From NCBI RefSeq assembly GCF_000224785.1, contig NZ_AGAV01000006.1, positions 1 through 64,000 on the forward strand: a DNA stretch of 64,000 bases, written 5' to 3'. Positions within the stretch are counted from its first letter, which is position 1, and every line of letters starts with the position of its first letter. Shown piece by piece: positions 33,609 to 43,028 of the stretch. The translations under genes were made by a program, and so were the position numbers. The DNA is from Lentibacillus jeotgali (GTDB lineage: Bacteria > Bacillota > Bacilli > Bacillales > Amphibacillaceae). The notes under the pieces are model-generated. The model saw only the letters and a program-made list of their open reading frames with translations. It ran no database searches and was not told the DNA's origin.

Positions 33609-35222
33609 TTGAAGAATCTTGAGGAACGTAAATGGTTCAGAGCTTATCCGGAACAAATGATTAAAGAATTGGATATTCCAGTAGTGTCTGTATATTCCCT
33701 TTTAGAAGATACCGTAAGCCATTACCCAAACCGTCTTGCTGTTATTCAGGACGAAGTAAAATACACTTATAAGGAATTGAAGGAATATATCGATCATCTT
33801 GCGGGTGGATGGAAGGAGCTAGGTTTGAGAAAAGGGGAAAGGATTGGCCTGATGATATCCAATGATCCAGGATATATCATCAGCTATTATGCTGCTATGA
33901 AACTTGGTCTTGTTGTTGTTCAAATTAACCCGCGTTATACACCTAGAGAACTATTGCAGATCGCTAGTGACGCTGAAGTGGCTTACATTGTGACAGAGGA
34001 TAATATGATTGAAAAAATCAAAAAACTGGATGAAGTTTACCAATTTCAGCATATTTTTGTGGTTGGTTCATCAGATGATGAAATTATTTCTCTTGCATCA
34101 CTTATCAAAAGCTCAAAAAAACTGGAAGAAAACAATACCATCACTCCCGGCGAGGACGTAGCTGTTATTCAATACACCGGAGGAACGTCAGGAGCCATCA
34201 AAGGAGCGATGTTGACACATTACAATCTTGTCGCCAATGTCATTCAAAGTTATGCCATGTACGGGGAAGACATGAAGTTTGGAAAAGAAACTGTATTGAC
34301 TGCTACTCCGCTATACCATGTGTATGCTATGACAAGTGGCATGAATCTTGGAATTTATATTGGTGCTACAAATCTTCTCATCAAAAAATTTGAGGTTGCT
34401 GATGTGTTAGAGAAAATAAAGACATACAAACCTACTTTTTTTCCTGGAGTTCCCGGTATGTACAATGCGTTTATTAATCATGAACGGGTTCGGGAATACG
34501 GGTTGGACTGCCTGAAGTTTTGTTCAAGTGGTTCAGCCCCCTTGCCTGTGGAAGTAATCCGGAAATTTGAAGAAATCACTGGAGCGGTAATTGGAGAGGG
34601 ATTTGGGTTGTCAGAGGCCTCGCCTTCCACTCATCGAAATCCCCCAAAGGGAATAAGAAAAATAGGTAGTATTGGTATTCCAATGCCGGAAACGGACAGT
34701 AAAGTGGTAGATGAGAAAAATAATGAACTACCGGCGAATTCTGTCGGAGAACTAGTCATCAAGGGACCACAAATCATGAAAGGATATTGGAATAATGAAG
34801 AACAGACCAGAAAAAGTCTGAAGGCGGGATGGTTATACACCGGTGACTTGGCTTTACAGGATGAGGACGGCTACTTTTTTATTGTTGGTAGAAAAAAAGA
34901 AATGATTATCAATGGGGGCTTCAACGTCTATCCCCAGGAAGTAGAAAATGTCCTATACGAACATCCTGACATAAAGGAATGTGCGGTTGCCGGTATTCCT
35001 GATCGGGAAAAGGGGGAAGTAATCAAGGCATACATTGTTCCGAAGAGAGGGATATCCATTGATTTTGAAGAACTAAAGGGGTTTTGTTATAGAAGTCTTA
35101 CGCCCTATAAAGTACCAAAGCGATTCGAAGTTATAAATGAACTTCCAAGGAATAATGTAGGTAAAATACTGAAACGTAAGTTGGTAGATGCTGAAAAGAA
35201 AAAAAGTCAGAAGAGAGATTGA
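33609..35222 (+). CDS. Acyl-CoA ligase (AMP-forming, long-chain fatty acid type)
   Basis: A 537-residue member of the adenylate-forming family. Motifs: A3 IQYTGGTSGAIKGAMLTHYN (about 186-205), GFGLSEASP (about 333-341), WLYTGDLA (about 405), GRKKEMIINGGFNVYP hinge region (about 423-438) and the catalytic C-terminal Lys in NNVGKILKRKL (about 520). It activates the imported acid to its CoA ester using ATP. TTG 33609 behind GAAGGGGGT is the start. Last gene of the sigma-54 operon before an IS insertion that begins 8 bases after its stop. Paralogue of the ligase at 39.4 kb. Confidence 0.92.
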   Translation: MKNLEERKWFRAYPEQMIKELDIPVVSVYSLLEDTVSHYPNRLAVIQDEVKYTYKELKEYIDHLAGGWKELGLRKGERIGLMISNDPGYIISYYAAMKLGLVVVQINPRYTPRELLQIASDAEVAYIVTEDNMIEKIKKLDEVYQFQHIFVVGSSDDEIISLASLIKSSKKLEENNTITPGEDVAVIQYTGGTSGAIKGAMLTHYNLVANVIQSYAMYGEDMKFGKETVLTATPLYHVYAMTSGMNLGIYIGATNLLIKKFEVADVLEKIKTYKPTFFPGVPGMYNAFINHERVREYGLDCLKFCSSGSAPLPVEVIRKFEEITGAVIGEGFGLSEASPSTHRNPPKGIRKIGSIGIPMPETDSKVVDEKNNELPANSVGELVIKGPQIMKGYWNNEEQTRKSLKAGWLYTGDLALQDEDGYFFIVGRKKEMIINGGFNVYPQEVENVLYEHPDIKECAVAGIPDREKGEVIKAYIVPKRGISIDFEELKGFCYRSLTPYKVPKRFEVINELPRNNVGKILKRKLVDAEKKKSQKRD

Positions 35223-35229
35223 ATGAATC

Positions 35230-36788
35230 AATTTCATAATTGCTCTTTTTAAAAACACAAAGACCTGCAGAATTTTTAAAATGGATTTTTTAAAATTCCT
35301 TTAAACAGCTTGCTAGGCAGCCTGTTGTTGGTTTAGCTTCGCATTAATACGATCTGCAGCTAGTTTTGAAGCATTATACATCAAAGTAACGATGTCAAAA
35401 TGGACTTTAGCACGTTCACCTGTGCGAATACGAACATTGTTGAGCTGGAAGAACTCCTTTAAATACGCATTAACGTTCCACTGCTGAACGACGGTTGTAA
35501 ATAGCTTTCCAGGCTTTGGAGCCACGAGCCGGCGCTGTGTATCGTCTGAGGTCTTTGGTAATTTTCATCTTGAACACTTTTTGCAAATACCTTCATTGGC
35601 TAATGGGCAATCTTTGCATTCCTTCGGGCTCGTGTACTTCAGTGTTTCATATTTGGCATCGTAACTATCATAACGATACGAATGCTCACGGAAACAAGTC
35701 GGGGCAAAATACTTATCAAACCCAATTGGTTCCGATTCATTCCGTTTATTATAGGCAATAATGGATTGCTGCCCCATTTGGTACACTTGCTGGTAAATCG
35801 GTTCAAAATCATAACCGGCATCCATCGTTTGATAACACAAGTTTGGAAGTGGCAAGCGTTCATCAATCCCTTTCAATAACGGAATGGCGCCTTTTCCGTC
35901 GTTCATTTTTCCTGACGAGAAAAGGGACTGTAAAATATATTGACTCGATGTACCAACCGCCAGATGGCCTTTATAGCCAAACCAGAATTCGTTTTTGCCT
36001 TCACTATTCTTCTTGACTCCCCATTGGGGATCCCGAGGAACTTCATCACGAAGTTCGGTTAAGGAAGCGTCTAATTGGGCTTCAATTTTTTTGTCATAAA
36101 GAGGCATATTAGCTTCTTTTTCAGCTTTTTCCTTTAACCATTGTTCACGCTCTTCTTTGGATTTACTGCCGCGCTTTTTAGGCTCCGGCTTTGGCTTTTC
36201 TTCTTTAAGTGGTGCCTGATCGCGTGCTTCGAAGTGAGTAGCATCGATTGCGACTGTATCATCAATGATAAAGCCTTCCGCAATGGCTTGGAGGACAACC
36301 TTTTCCTGCGCTTTTTCCAAAGCGTTTGTTTCTTTCAACTTCGCAAAAAGCCGGGAATAAGAAGCTTCAGATGGGATTGGATCAGAAACAAGAAATCCGC
36401 AATTCAGTTTAAAGGCAATATCGTCATTTAGACGTTTGACCAGGTCTTTTATCGTTGGGATGCGCTCGATGTATCGAATGAAAATGGAAATAATCATCGC
36501 TGCATAATTCAGCTCTTCCGGCGCACCAAGTCGCGATTTTTTGGTCACTTCATGGTAAATCGAATCCAAATCAATCGCGGAAATGATTGCCTCATATTTT
36601 TGGGTAGGTTCCATTTCATATAATTCTTGGATGCCAAATAGGCTCGTTTGCCGTATAATGGTCATAGGAAGTACTCCTCCAGTCTTTTTGGGATGTTTAG
36701 TCAACGACCATTATACAAGATTTGGGGAGGTACTTCCTTTTTTATGTCTGCGAGCCCTTGCGAGATAAGGGCTGGGAATTATGAAATT
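35230..36788 (-). mobile_element. IS1182-like insertion sequence, defective
   Basis: The element is bounded by inverted repeats AATTTCATAATT (35230-35241) and AATTATGAAATT (36777-36788), enclosing a frameshifted transposase. It is about 1.56 kb. A target duplication could not be fixed; GAATG occurs at 35221-35225 and 36794-36798 but this implies slightly longer ends and is uncertain. It separates the ligase gene from etfB and likely interrupted an original run of co-oriented catabolic genes. Confidence 0.8.
35313..36704 (-). pseudogene. IS1182-family DDE transposase, broken by two frameshifts
   Basis: The intact 379-codon 5' part (36704-35565) carries the family's N-terminal domain and the first catalytic Asp regions (VAIDATHFEARDQAP about residue 150, GYKGHLAV and TMDAGYDF further on). 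It stops at CKKCSR where a run of five A (one short of restoring frame) shifts it. The next segment continues as VFKMKITKDLRRYTAPARGS up to SAVER, where a second lost base breaks the frame. The last part resumes as VNAYLKEFFQLNN (with the third acidic residue region ERVNAYLKE) to 35313. Two separate shifts make programmed frameshifting unlikely. Confidence 0.85.
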
Positions 36789-36974
36789 CACTCGAATGTA
36801 AAAATATTTAAGTACGATAATACATTGACTATCGGCAGTACCATACCATAGTTTTCAAATAAAGTTGACGGTACAATCAGTTATTATAGAACCCAAGGGT
36901 TAAAACTAAATATAGTGAAAACGGGCCTATCCCTGACAAGGAAGTTATCAATATAGTTAACGAGGAGTGGGAAG

Positions 36975-37748
36975 ATGAATATCTTTGTTTTATTGAAAAA
37001 AACGTTTGATACCGAAGAAAAGATCAAAATAAACGACGGGCAAATTGAGGAGGATGGTGCCGAGTATATCATCAATCCTTATGACGAATACGCTGTAGAG
37101 GAATCAATCATTCAAAGGGATGAGCATGGCGGTGAAGTGACTGTCGTTACGATAGGTGATGATGAATCGGAAAAGCAACTGCGTACGGCTCTGGCCATGG
37201 GGGCGGATAAAGCGGTATTGATAAATACTGATGAAGACCTGGAAGATGGTGATCAGTCGACAACGGTGAAAATTCTTGAATCTTTTTTTGATGATAAGGA
37301 AGCTGACTTAATATTTGCTGGTAATGTAGCAATCGATGAATCGAGTGGTCAGGTAGGTCCAAGGCTAGCAGAAGCCCTGGATATTTCATGTGTTACAACA
37401 ATCACCAGTCTGAAAATTGATGGGGACACAGCCAGCATTGAAAAGGACGTTGAAGGCGATGTGGAAATGGTTGAGAGTGCACTTCCTTTGCTCGTCACCT
37501 GTCAACAGGGACTGAATGAACCTCGTTATCCATCTTTACCGGGTATTATGAAAGCAAAGAAAAAGCCGCTGGAGGAACTGGAAATTGACGACCTTGATCT
37601 GGAGGAAGAGGAGTTAGAGCCGAAGACAGTGACAATCGATATTTTTCTGCCTCCAGAAAAAGGGGCGGGAAAGGTACTCGAAGGAGAAGTGGATGATCAG
37701 GTGAGAGAACTCGTTACCTTGTTAAAAGACGAAAAGAAAGTATTATAA
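36975..37748 (+). CDS. etfB: Electron transfer flavoprotein, beta subunit
   Basis: A 257-residue EtfB. It starts with the family's typical NIFVLLKKTFDTEEKIKI, has NPYDEYAVEESI and TIGDDESEKQLRTALAMGADKAVLI (adenine-nucleotide-binding loop), and PRLAEALDISCVTTIT. With EtfA it carries electrons from the window's acyl-CoA dehydrogenases to the quinone pool via ETF-quinone oxidoreductase (not in this window). ATG 36975 follows GAGGAGTGGG. It is 24 bases ahead of etfA. Confidence 0.94.
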   Translation: MNIFVLLKKTFDTEEKIKINDGQIEEDGAEYIINPYDEYAVEESIIQRDEHGGEVTVVTIGDDESEKQLRTALAMGADKAVLINTDEDLEDGDQSTTVKILESFFDDKEADLIFAGNVAIDESSGQVGPRLAEALDISCVTTITSLKIDGDTASIEKDVEGDVEMVESALPLLVTCQQGLNEPRYPSLPGIMKAKKKPLEELEIDDLDLEEEELEPKTVTIDIFLPPEKGAGKVLEGEVDDQVRELVTLLKDEKKVL

Positions 37749-37772
37749 ATAGCATAAGGAAGGAGAATTACA

Positions 37773-38750
37773 GTGAGTAAATTACTAGTATTTGGTGAAA
37801 GCATGGAAGGAACACTTCGGAATGTTTCTTTTGAGGCTGTAGCAGCAGCCAAAAAAATCGATGCGGATGCTGAAGTTGTAGGTGTCATATTTGGGTCGGA
37901 AGATCTTAAGGAACAAGGAGAGGAAATCATTCGTTATGGAGCAGATCGTGCGGTTATAGTACAGCATGAAAAGCTAGAAAACTATACTGCTGATGCATAC
38001 GGACAGGCAGCAATGGCTGTCATCCAGGAAGAATCACCGGATGGAATCGTAATGGGGCATACTTCTATCGGTAAAGATTTGACACCGAAACTGGCAACAA
38101 AACTGGATAGTGGGCTTATATCAGACGGCGTTGATATCGACAATGAAGGGGACAATGTGGCTTTCATTCGGCCAATTTATTCAGGAAAGGCATTCGAGAA
38201 GAAGATTATTACAGAAGGGTTAACATTTGTGACCATTCGTCCGAATAATATTAAACCACTCGAACGGAATGAATCCAGAAGTGGAGAGGTGACGGCCAAG
38301 CATGTAGATATAGGGGACATCCGTACCGTTATCAAGGATGTAATCAGTAAGGCTTCCGATGGAGTAGACTTGTCTGAAGCGAATGTAATCATTGCCGGCG
38401 GTCGAGGTGTCAAGAGCAAAGAAGGGTTCGAACCACTTTATGAACTAGCTGAAGTTCTGGGTGGTACAGTCGGGGCGTCCCGTGGTGCATGTGATGCCGA
38501 GTATTGTGATTATGCCTTGCAAATAGGCCAGACAGGAAAAGTCGTGACACCGGATCTGTACATTGCTGTAGGAATATCCGGCGCCATCCAACATCTTGCG
38601 GGTATGTCCAATTCGAAGGTGATTGTGGCCATCAATAAGGATCCGGAATCGAATATCTTTAATGTGGCTGATTACGGTATAGTAGGTGATTTATTTGAGG
38701 TAGTGCCGAATCTTACCGAAGAACTGAAGCAATTGAAATTAAATGTTTAA
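37773..38750 (+). CDS. etfA: Electron transfer flavoprotein, alpha subunit
   Basis: A 325-residue EtfA. The C-terminal FAD domain carries the ETF-alpha signature [16 protein letters not shown] ... [20 protein letters not shown] (about residues 264-300), [12 protein letters not shown] (about 208-219) and [11 protein letters not shown]. The GTG start at 37773 follows AAGGAGAA. It partners EtfB immediately upstream. This is the only ETF pair in the window, so it presumably serves all four intact dehydrogenases. Confidence 0.94.
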   Translation: MSKLLVFGESMEGTLRNVSFEAVAAAKKIDADAEVVGVIFGSEDLKEQGEEIIRYGADRAVIVQHEKLENYTADAYGQAAMAVIQEESPDGIVMGHTSIGKDLTPKLATKLDSGLISDGVDIDNEGDNVAFIRPIYSGKAFEKKIITEGLTFVTIRPNNIKPLERNESRSGEVTAKHVDIGDIRTVIKDVISKASDGVDLSEANVIIAGGRGVKSKEGFEPLYELAEVLGGTVGASRGACDAEYCDYALQIGQTGKVVTPDLYIAVGISGAIQHLAGMSNSKVIVAINKDPESNIFNVADYGIVGDLFEVVPNLTEELKQLKLNV

Positions 38751-38810
38751 TGAAAAATTGACGAACGGATTTGAGAACAAGAAAAACAGAGTAGGAAGGT
38801 GAAAGCCAAT

Positions 38811-39215
38811 TTGGACAAATTAATTGAGGATGTTCGTAACAGTTTTGAATCAAGTCCATTTTTTTCACATGTCGGTTTTGAAATCATTGAGTTCGAGGAA
38901 GGTAATGTTATCCTGAAGCTTCCAATTAGAAAACAGTTATTAAACGCCAATGATTCCTTGCATGGTGGGGTTCATGCAACTATGTTGGATCTTGTCTTGG
39001 GAATGGCCATCCGGTCCATGACCAGGACAAGGTGTACGACTATTAGCCTGAACATTAATTATCTCAATCCCTCTACAGAAGGTGAAATAATATATGCAAC
39101 AGGAAACATCCTGAAACAAGGATATCGTATGGTAGTAGCAGAGGGGGAAATCAAGGATGAGAATGACAACATTCTGGCTAAAGGAATGGGCAATTATAAA
39201 TTGATCAGAGATTAA
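38811..39215 (+). CDS. PaaI-type hotdog thioesterase
   Basis: A 134-residue hotdog-fold protein. NANDSLHGGVHATMLDLVLGMA (about residues 45-66) carries the HGG motif and catalytic Asp region of PaaI/YdiI thioesterases. It hydrolyses acyl-CoA esters, probably to rescue CoA from dead-end intermediates. I favour the TTG start at 38811 (AGGAAGGTG 9 bases upstream) over GTG 38799, which falls inside that site. It follows etfA by 60 bases and is likely co-transcribed. Confidence 0.82.
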   Translation: MDKLIEDVRNSFESSPFFSHVGFEIIEFEEGNVILKLPIRKQLLNANDSLHGGVHATMLDLVLGMAIRSMTRTRCTTISLNINYLNPSTEGEIIYATGNILKQGYRMVVAEGEIKDENDNILAKGMGNYKLIRD

Positions 39216-39279
39216 ATAAAGGTAAGAGTAACGTTTTTGCTGAACCCCTCATTTTTGATTAAAAAATCTAAAAATTATA

Positions 39280-39307
39280 TTGCAATTTAAATAGGATCTG
39301 GTATAAT
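39280..39307 (+). promoter_or_regulatory. Sigma-A promoter of the second acyl-CoA operon
   Basis: TTGCAA (39280-39285), 16-base spacer, TATAAT (39302-39307), about 90 bases before the ligase start. A dyad at 39315-39332 covers the expected transcription start. Confidence 0.65.
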
Positions 39308-39314
39308 AAACACT

Positions 39315-39332
39315 AAATATTCCGAAAATACT
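39315..39332 (+). promoter_or_regulatory. Putative operator shared with the nitronate monooxygenase promoter
   Basis: AAATATTCCGAAAATACT matches 17882-17899 at 16 of 18 positions and begins 7 bases after the -10 box. Unknown regulator. Confidence 0.5.
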
Positions 39333-39397
39333 AAATGGTTAATATGTATCTGTGAGTTGTGAACTGTGAATGATAAATGCAAAGGAAGGGATTGTTA

Positions 39398-40978
39398 GTG
39401 AAAAAACCATGGCTAAAACATGTCGTCGGTGGAACCCCTCATGAAATTGAGATCCCTGAAGTCTCTTTGACCCACATATTTGAGAACTCTGTTCAAAAAT
39501 TTGCTGAACACAATGCCATTACCTTCAATGGAGATACATACACTTACAAGCAACTTGAACAACTGATCAGGAATGTCGCAGGGTCTCTGAGAAATTTGGG
39601 AATTAATAAAGGAGATAGAGTGGCACTGATGCTGCCAAATTGCCCGCAGTATCCAATCAGCTATTATGCAACCCTGATGTGCGGGGCTGTAGTGGTACAG
39701 GTAAACCCGATGTATAAGTCATCTGAACTGCTACATGTTTTGAATGATTCGGAGGCCAGAGTGCTGATTGCATTGGATAAACTGCTACCAGTTGTTGAAG
39801 AGGTGATTAATGCCACAGAAGTAGAAGTCACTTTACCAGTTTCATTTGAAAACGATTGCAAATTCAATGAATACATGAAAAATCAAAAATACAAAGTGCC
39901 GGAGGTTTCCATTGAGCCCAAAAAAGATGTAGCGATTCTGCAGTATACGGGCGGTACAACCGGCCGTTCAAAAGGGGCCATGCTGACCCACTACAATTTA
40001 GTGGCGAATACGCTTCAAAGTTATGCAACATCCAAGGTTCGAACCCGCATCGGAGAAGAAAGGTTCTTGACTATTTCTCCTTTGTTTCATGTATACGGGA
40101 TGACTAGTTGTATGAATCTGTGCTTTTATACCGGAGGTAATCTGATTCTGGTTCCAAAATTTGACGTTGAGCAGACAGTGGAAGTCATCGAAAAAACCAA
40201 ACCGACCATCTTTCCAGGTGTGCCGACCATGTTTATTGCTTTATTGAGTTATTACAAAGAGAAGAATTTTGACTTAACAAGTCTTAGGACATGTACCAGT
40301 GGATCTGCTCCGCTGCCAGTTGAGGTACTTAATAATTTCAATGAAACGAGCGGTACTAGTGTAGCAGAAGGGTTCGGCCTGTCCGAAGCTTCACCGGTTA
40401 CCCACCGGAATCCGATTAGTGGCTTGCAGAAGCCCGGCAGTATTGGGATTCCTATCCCCAATACGGAAGCAAAAATTGTAGATTCCGTTACCGGGGTAGA
40501 AGAGCTGGAGATCGAAGAAGTCGGAGAGTTGGTGGTCAGGGGACCACAGATTATGAAAGGCTACTGGAACATGCCGGAGGAAACTACAAACGTTCTTAGG
40601 GATGGGTGGCTGTTTACCGGTGACTTGGCAAAAATGGATGCCGACGGATTTTTCTATATTGTTGGCCGGAAAAAGGAAATGATCATCGCCAGCGGCTACA
40701 ATGTCTACCCGGTTGAAGTGGAAGATGTCATTTATACCTATCCAAATGTACTGGAGGCTGCGGTAATTGGCGTACCTGATAAGTATAGAGGAGAGACAAT
40801 CAAAGCGGTGGTTGTTCCAAAAGAGGGAGAAAATCTAGACGGGGAGGAGCTAATCACCTACTGCCGGGAGAGACTGGCGGCCTATAAAGCGCCACAGTCT
40901 GTGGAGGTTGTTAGTGAGCTGCCAAAGACAACTGTAGGGAAGATATTAAAAAGATCGTTGATTGAAACATATTCCTAG
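39398..40978 (+). CDS. Acyl-CoA ligase (AMP-forming, long-chain fatty acid type)
   Basis: A 526-residue adenylate-forming ligase. Motifs: LQYTGGTTGRSKGAMLTHYN (about 182-201), GFGLSEASPVTHRNP, WLFTGDLA, GRKKEMIIASGYNVYP and the C-terminal catalytic Lys in TTVGKILKRSL. Close paralogue of the ligase at 33.6 kb. I start at GTG 39398, which has AAGGAAGGG 8 bases upstream; an in-frame ATG at 39377 precedes that site. Likely activates the carboxylic acid degraded by the following dehydrogenase/MaoC genes. Confidence 0.9.
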   Translation: MKKPWLKHVVGGTPHEIEIPEVSLTHIFENSVQKFAEHNAITFNGDTYTYKQLEQLIRNVAGSLRNLGINKGDRVALMLPNCPQYPISYYATLMCGAVVVQVNPMYKSSELLHVLNDSEARVLIALDKLLPVVEEVINATEVEVTLPVSFENDCKFNEYMKNQKYKVPEVSIEPKKDVAILQYTGGTTGRSKGAMLTHYNLVANTLQSYATSKVRTRIGEERFLTISPLFHVYGMTSCMNLCFYTGGNLILVPKFDVEQTVEVIEKTKPTIFPGVPTMFIALLSYYKEKNFDLTSLRTCTSGSAPLPVEVLNNFNETSGTSVAEGFGLSEASPVTHRNPISGLQKPGSIGIPIPNTEAKIVDSVTGVEELEIEEVGELVVRGPQIMKGYWNMPEETTNVLRDGWLFTGDLAKMDADGFFYIVGRKKEMIIASGYNVYPVEVEDVIYTYPNVLEAAVIGVPDKYRGETIKAVVVPKEGENLDGEELITYCRERLAAYKAPQSVEVVSELPKTTVGKILKRSLIETYS

Positions 40979-40995
40979 TAAACCACACATATTAA

Positions 40996-41013
40996 ATACT
41001 AACTAGTTAGTAT
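40996..41013. promoter_or_regulatory. 18-bp perfect palindrome, probable TetR-type operator
   Basis: ATACTAACTAGTTAGTAT is a perfect dyad in the 68-base gap between the ligase and the acyl-CoA dehydrogenase, 34 bases before the latter's start. Size and symmetry suit a TetR-family repressor; one is encoded at 46267-46836 in the same gene run (inference). Confidence 0.65.
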
Positions 41014-41046
41014 AACGCTTGTTATATATAAATGGAGGTAAACAAC

Positions 41047-42222
41047 ATGCATTTAAGACTGACAGATGAACAGAAAATGGTCCAGGAAACCATCCGTAAA
41101 TTTGTGGAGAATGAACTAATACCTTTGGAGAATGAAGTATTAAGAAATGAGAGAGAAGGCAAGCCGAGTCTGTCCGCTGCAAAGCAAGAGGAGCTTCAGC
41201 GGAAAGCAAAAGAATCCGGGTTCTGGGGAATTAATACACCGAGCGAGTATGGTGGAGCTGATCTTGGACAGATGATGCAGGCCATCGTTTCCATGGAGGT
41301 TGCTAAAACGTTCGTTCCTTTTACGTTTGGGGGTTCTGCGGATAATATTCTTTACTACGGCAATGAAAGACAAAAGGAAGAATATCTGATTCCAACCATT
41401 AACGGGGAAAAGAAGTCCTGCTTTGCCATGACAGAGCCGGATGCTGGCTCCGATACGAGAAATATTAAAACTACTGCAGTAAAGGACGGAAATGAATGGG
41501 TGATTAACGGGGAAAAAACATTTATTACCGGTGGAAACGAGGCGAATTTCGTGATGGTTATTGCCATCACCGACAAGGAAAGGCATCAGCAAACTGGAAG
41601 AGAAGGTGTGACTTGCTTCATTGTTGACCGCGACATGGGGTGGAGGTCTGAGTACATCGATACCATGGGAGAATGGGGACCGGCAGCACTTGTATTTGAC
41701 AATGTGAGAGTACCGGAAGAAAACATTCTTGGAGAACTGCATGGCGGATACAACCTTGGTCTGGAATGGATAGGTTTTGCCAGATGGATTGTAGGAGCAC
41801 GTGCAGTTGGTGCTGCCGAGCGACTATTGCAGATGGCAATCGACTATTCCAAGGAACGAAAAACATTCGGTCGACCGATCGGTGACAGACAAGCAATCCA
41901 GTGGCAAATAGCGGATTCAGCAGTTGAGATAGAGGCAGCAAAATGGATGGTGCTTAATGCGGCATTCACCCTTGATCAGGGAGAAGATAATCGGCACCTT
42001 GCATCTATGGCCAAGTTATATGGATCTAATATGGGTAACAGGGTGGTTGACCGTGTTATGCAGATTCATGGTGGTATGGGTTACACAAGAGAGCTTCCGA
42101 TTGAACGTTGGTACCGTGAAGCAAGATTATGGAGAATCTATGACGGAACGGACGAAATTCAACGCATGATTATTGCGCGGAACCTGTTAAAAGGTAATGT
42201 AAAAGTAGGGCAATTTATCTAA
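41047..42222 (+). CDS. Acyl-CoA dehydrogenase
   Basis: A 391-residue ACAD with FAMTEPDAGSDTRNIKTTA (FAD/substrate motif, about residues 121-139), MQIHGGMGYTRELPIERWYREARLWRIYDG and the catalytic region YDGTDEIQRM. It diverges from the 22.4- and 28.7-kb paralogues, notably with a WRIYDGTDE ending, suggesting another acyl chain. I choose ATG 41047 behind TGGAGGT rather than ATG 41032, which contains the ribosome binding site. A probable repressor site precedes it. Confidence 0.91.
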   Translation: MHLRLTDEQKMVQETIRKFVENELIPLENEVLRNEREGKPSLSAAKQEELQRKAKESGFWGINTPSEYGGADLGQMMQAIVSMEVAKTFVPFTFGGSADNILYYGNERQKEEYLIPTINGEKKSCFAMTEPDAGSDTRNIKTTAVKDGNEWVINGEKTFITGGNEANFVMVIAITDKERHQQTGREGVTCFIVDRDMGWRSEYIDTMGEWGPAALVFDNVRVPEENILGELHGGYNLGLEWIGFARWIVGARAVGAAERLLQMAIDYSKERKTFGRPIGDRQAIQWQIADSAVEIEAAKWMVLNAAFTLDQGEDNRHLASMAKLYGSNMGNRVVDRVMQIHGGMGYTRELPIERWYREARLWRIYDGTDEIQRMIIARNLLKGNVKVGQFI

Positions 42223-42249
42223 TATTTATATTTTTTAGGAGGTATAAAC

Positions 42250-43014
42250 ATGGCTCAAAGGTTCGAAGGAAGAGTAGTACTGGTAACAGGCGGGAGCCGA
42301 GGTATTGGAAAAGGGATTGCACAGAAGTTCGCCGAAGAAGGGGCGAAGATTGCCATTCTTGATATTAACGAAGAAGCACTGGCAAAAGCCGAAAAAGATT
42401 TTAAGGAGCAAGGATATACCGCACTTACGCAAAAAGCAAGTGTTGTAGAAGCAGATGAAGTGGAAGCAGCTGTTGGGGAAGTAGTGAATACCTTCGGGAA
42501 ACTTGATATCCTTGTCAATAATGCAGGAATCATCCGCGATAATATGTTGTTCAAGATGACTGATAGCGATTGGCAGCAAGTAATGGATGTTCATCTGAAA
42601 GGTTCATTCAACGCATCAAGGGCTTCCCAGAAATACATGGTGGAACAGAAGTATGGAAGAATTATTAATATTTCTTCTACCTCCGCACTTGGAAACCGTG
42701 GTCAGGCCAATTACTCTACTGCAAAAGCAGGTTTGCAAGGATTTACCAAAACACTGGCCATAGAGCTTGGAAAATTTGGCGTTACGGCAAATTCTATAGC
42801 ACCGGGTTTCATTGAGACTGATATGACCAAAGCAACAGCTGAGCGTGTTGGAGTTTCATATGAGGACTTTGTAAAAGGTGCTGTTAGCAAGATACCAGCC
42901 GCTAGGAGTGGGAAACCGGAGGATATTGCCAATGCGGTTGCCTTCTTTGCAGATGAAAGGTCATCCTTCGTCAACGGACAGGTTATTTACGTTGCAGGCG
43001 GCCCGAAAGATTAG
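42250..43014 (+). CDS. SDR family 3-oxoacyl reductase / 3-hydroxyacyl-CoA dehydrogenase (FabG-like)
   Basis: A 254-residue classical SDR of the FabG type: GGSRGIGKGIA cofactor loop, NNAGIIRDNMLFKM, Ser in NISSTSA and YSTAK (about residues 157-161), and PGFIETDMTKA. In this operon it would oxidise the 3-hydroxyacyl-CoA produced by the adjacent MaoC hydratase to 3-oxoacyl-CoA. ATG 42250 behind TAGGAGG. It is 14 bases ahead of the first MaoC gene. Confidence 0.9.
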   Translation: MAQRFEGRVVLVTGGSRGIGKGIAQKFAEEGAKIAILDINEEALAKAEKDFKEQGYTALTQKASVVEADEVEAAVGEVVNTFGKLDILVNNAGIIRDNMLFKMTDSDWQQVMDVHLKGSFNASRASQKYMVEQKYGRIINISSTSALGNRGQANYSTAKAGLQGFTKTLAIELGKFGVTANSIAPGFIETDMTKATAERVGVSYEDFVKGAVSKIPAARSGKPEDIANAVAFFADERSSFVNGQVIYVAGGPKD

Positions 43015-43028
43015 AAAGGAGCCCTATT

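Noticed and set aside
35565-35600. Programmed ribosomal frameshift in the IS transposase at the A-run near CKK
   Set aside because: A second independent frameshift about 100 bases later would still block a full product, so the gene is simply broken.
36901-36962. Possible sigma-54 promoter before etfB
   Set aside because: No GG-N10-GC element with consensus flanks was found; only weak sigma-A-like hexamers (TTGACG, TATAGA) at a poor spacing are present.
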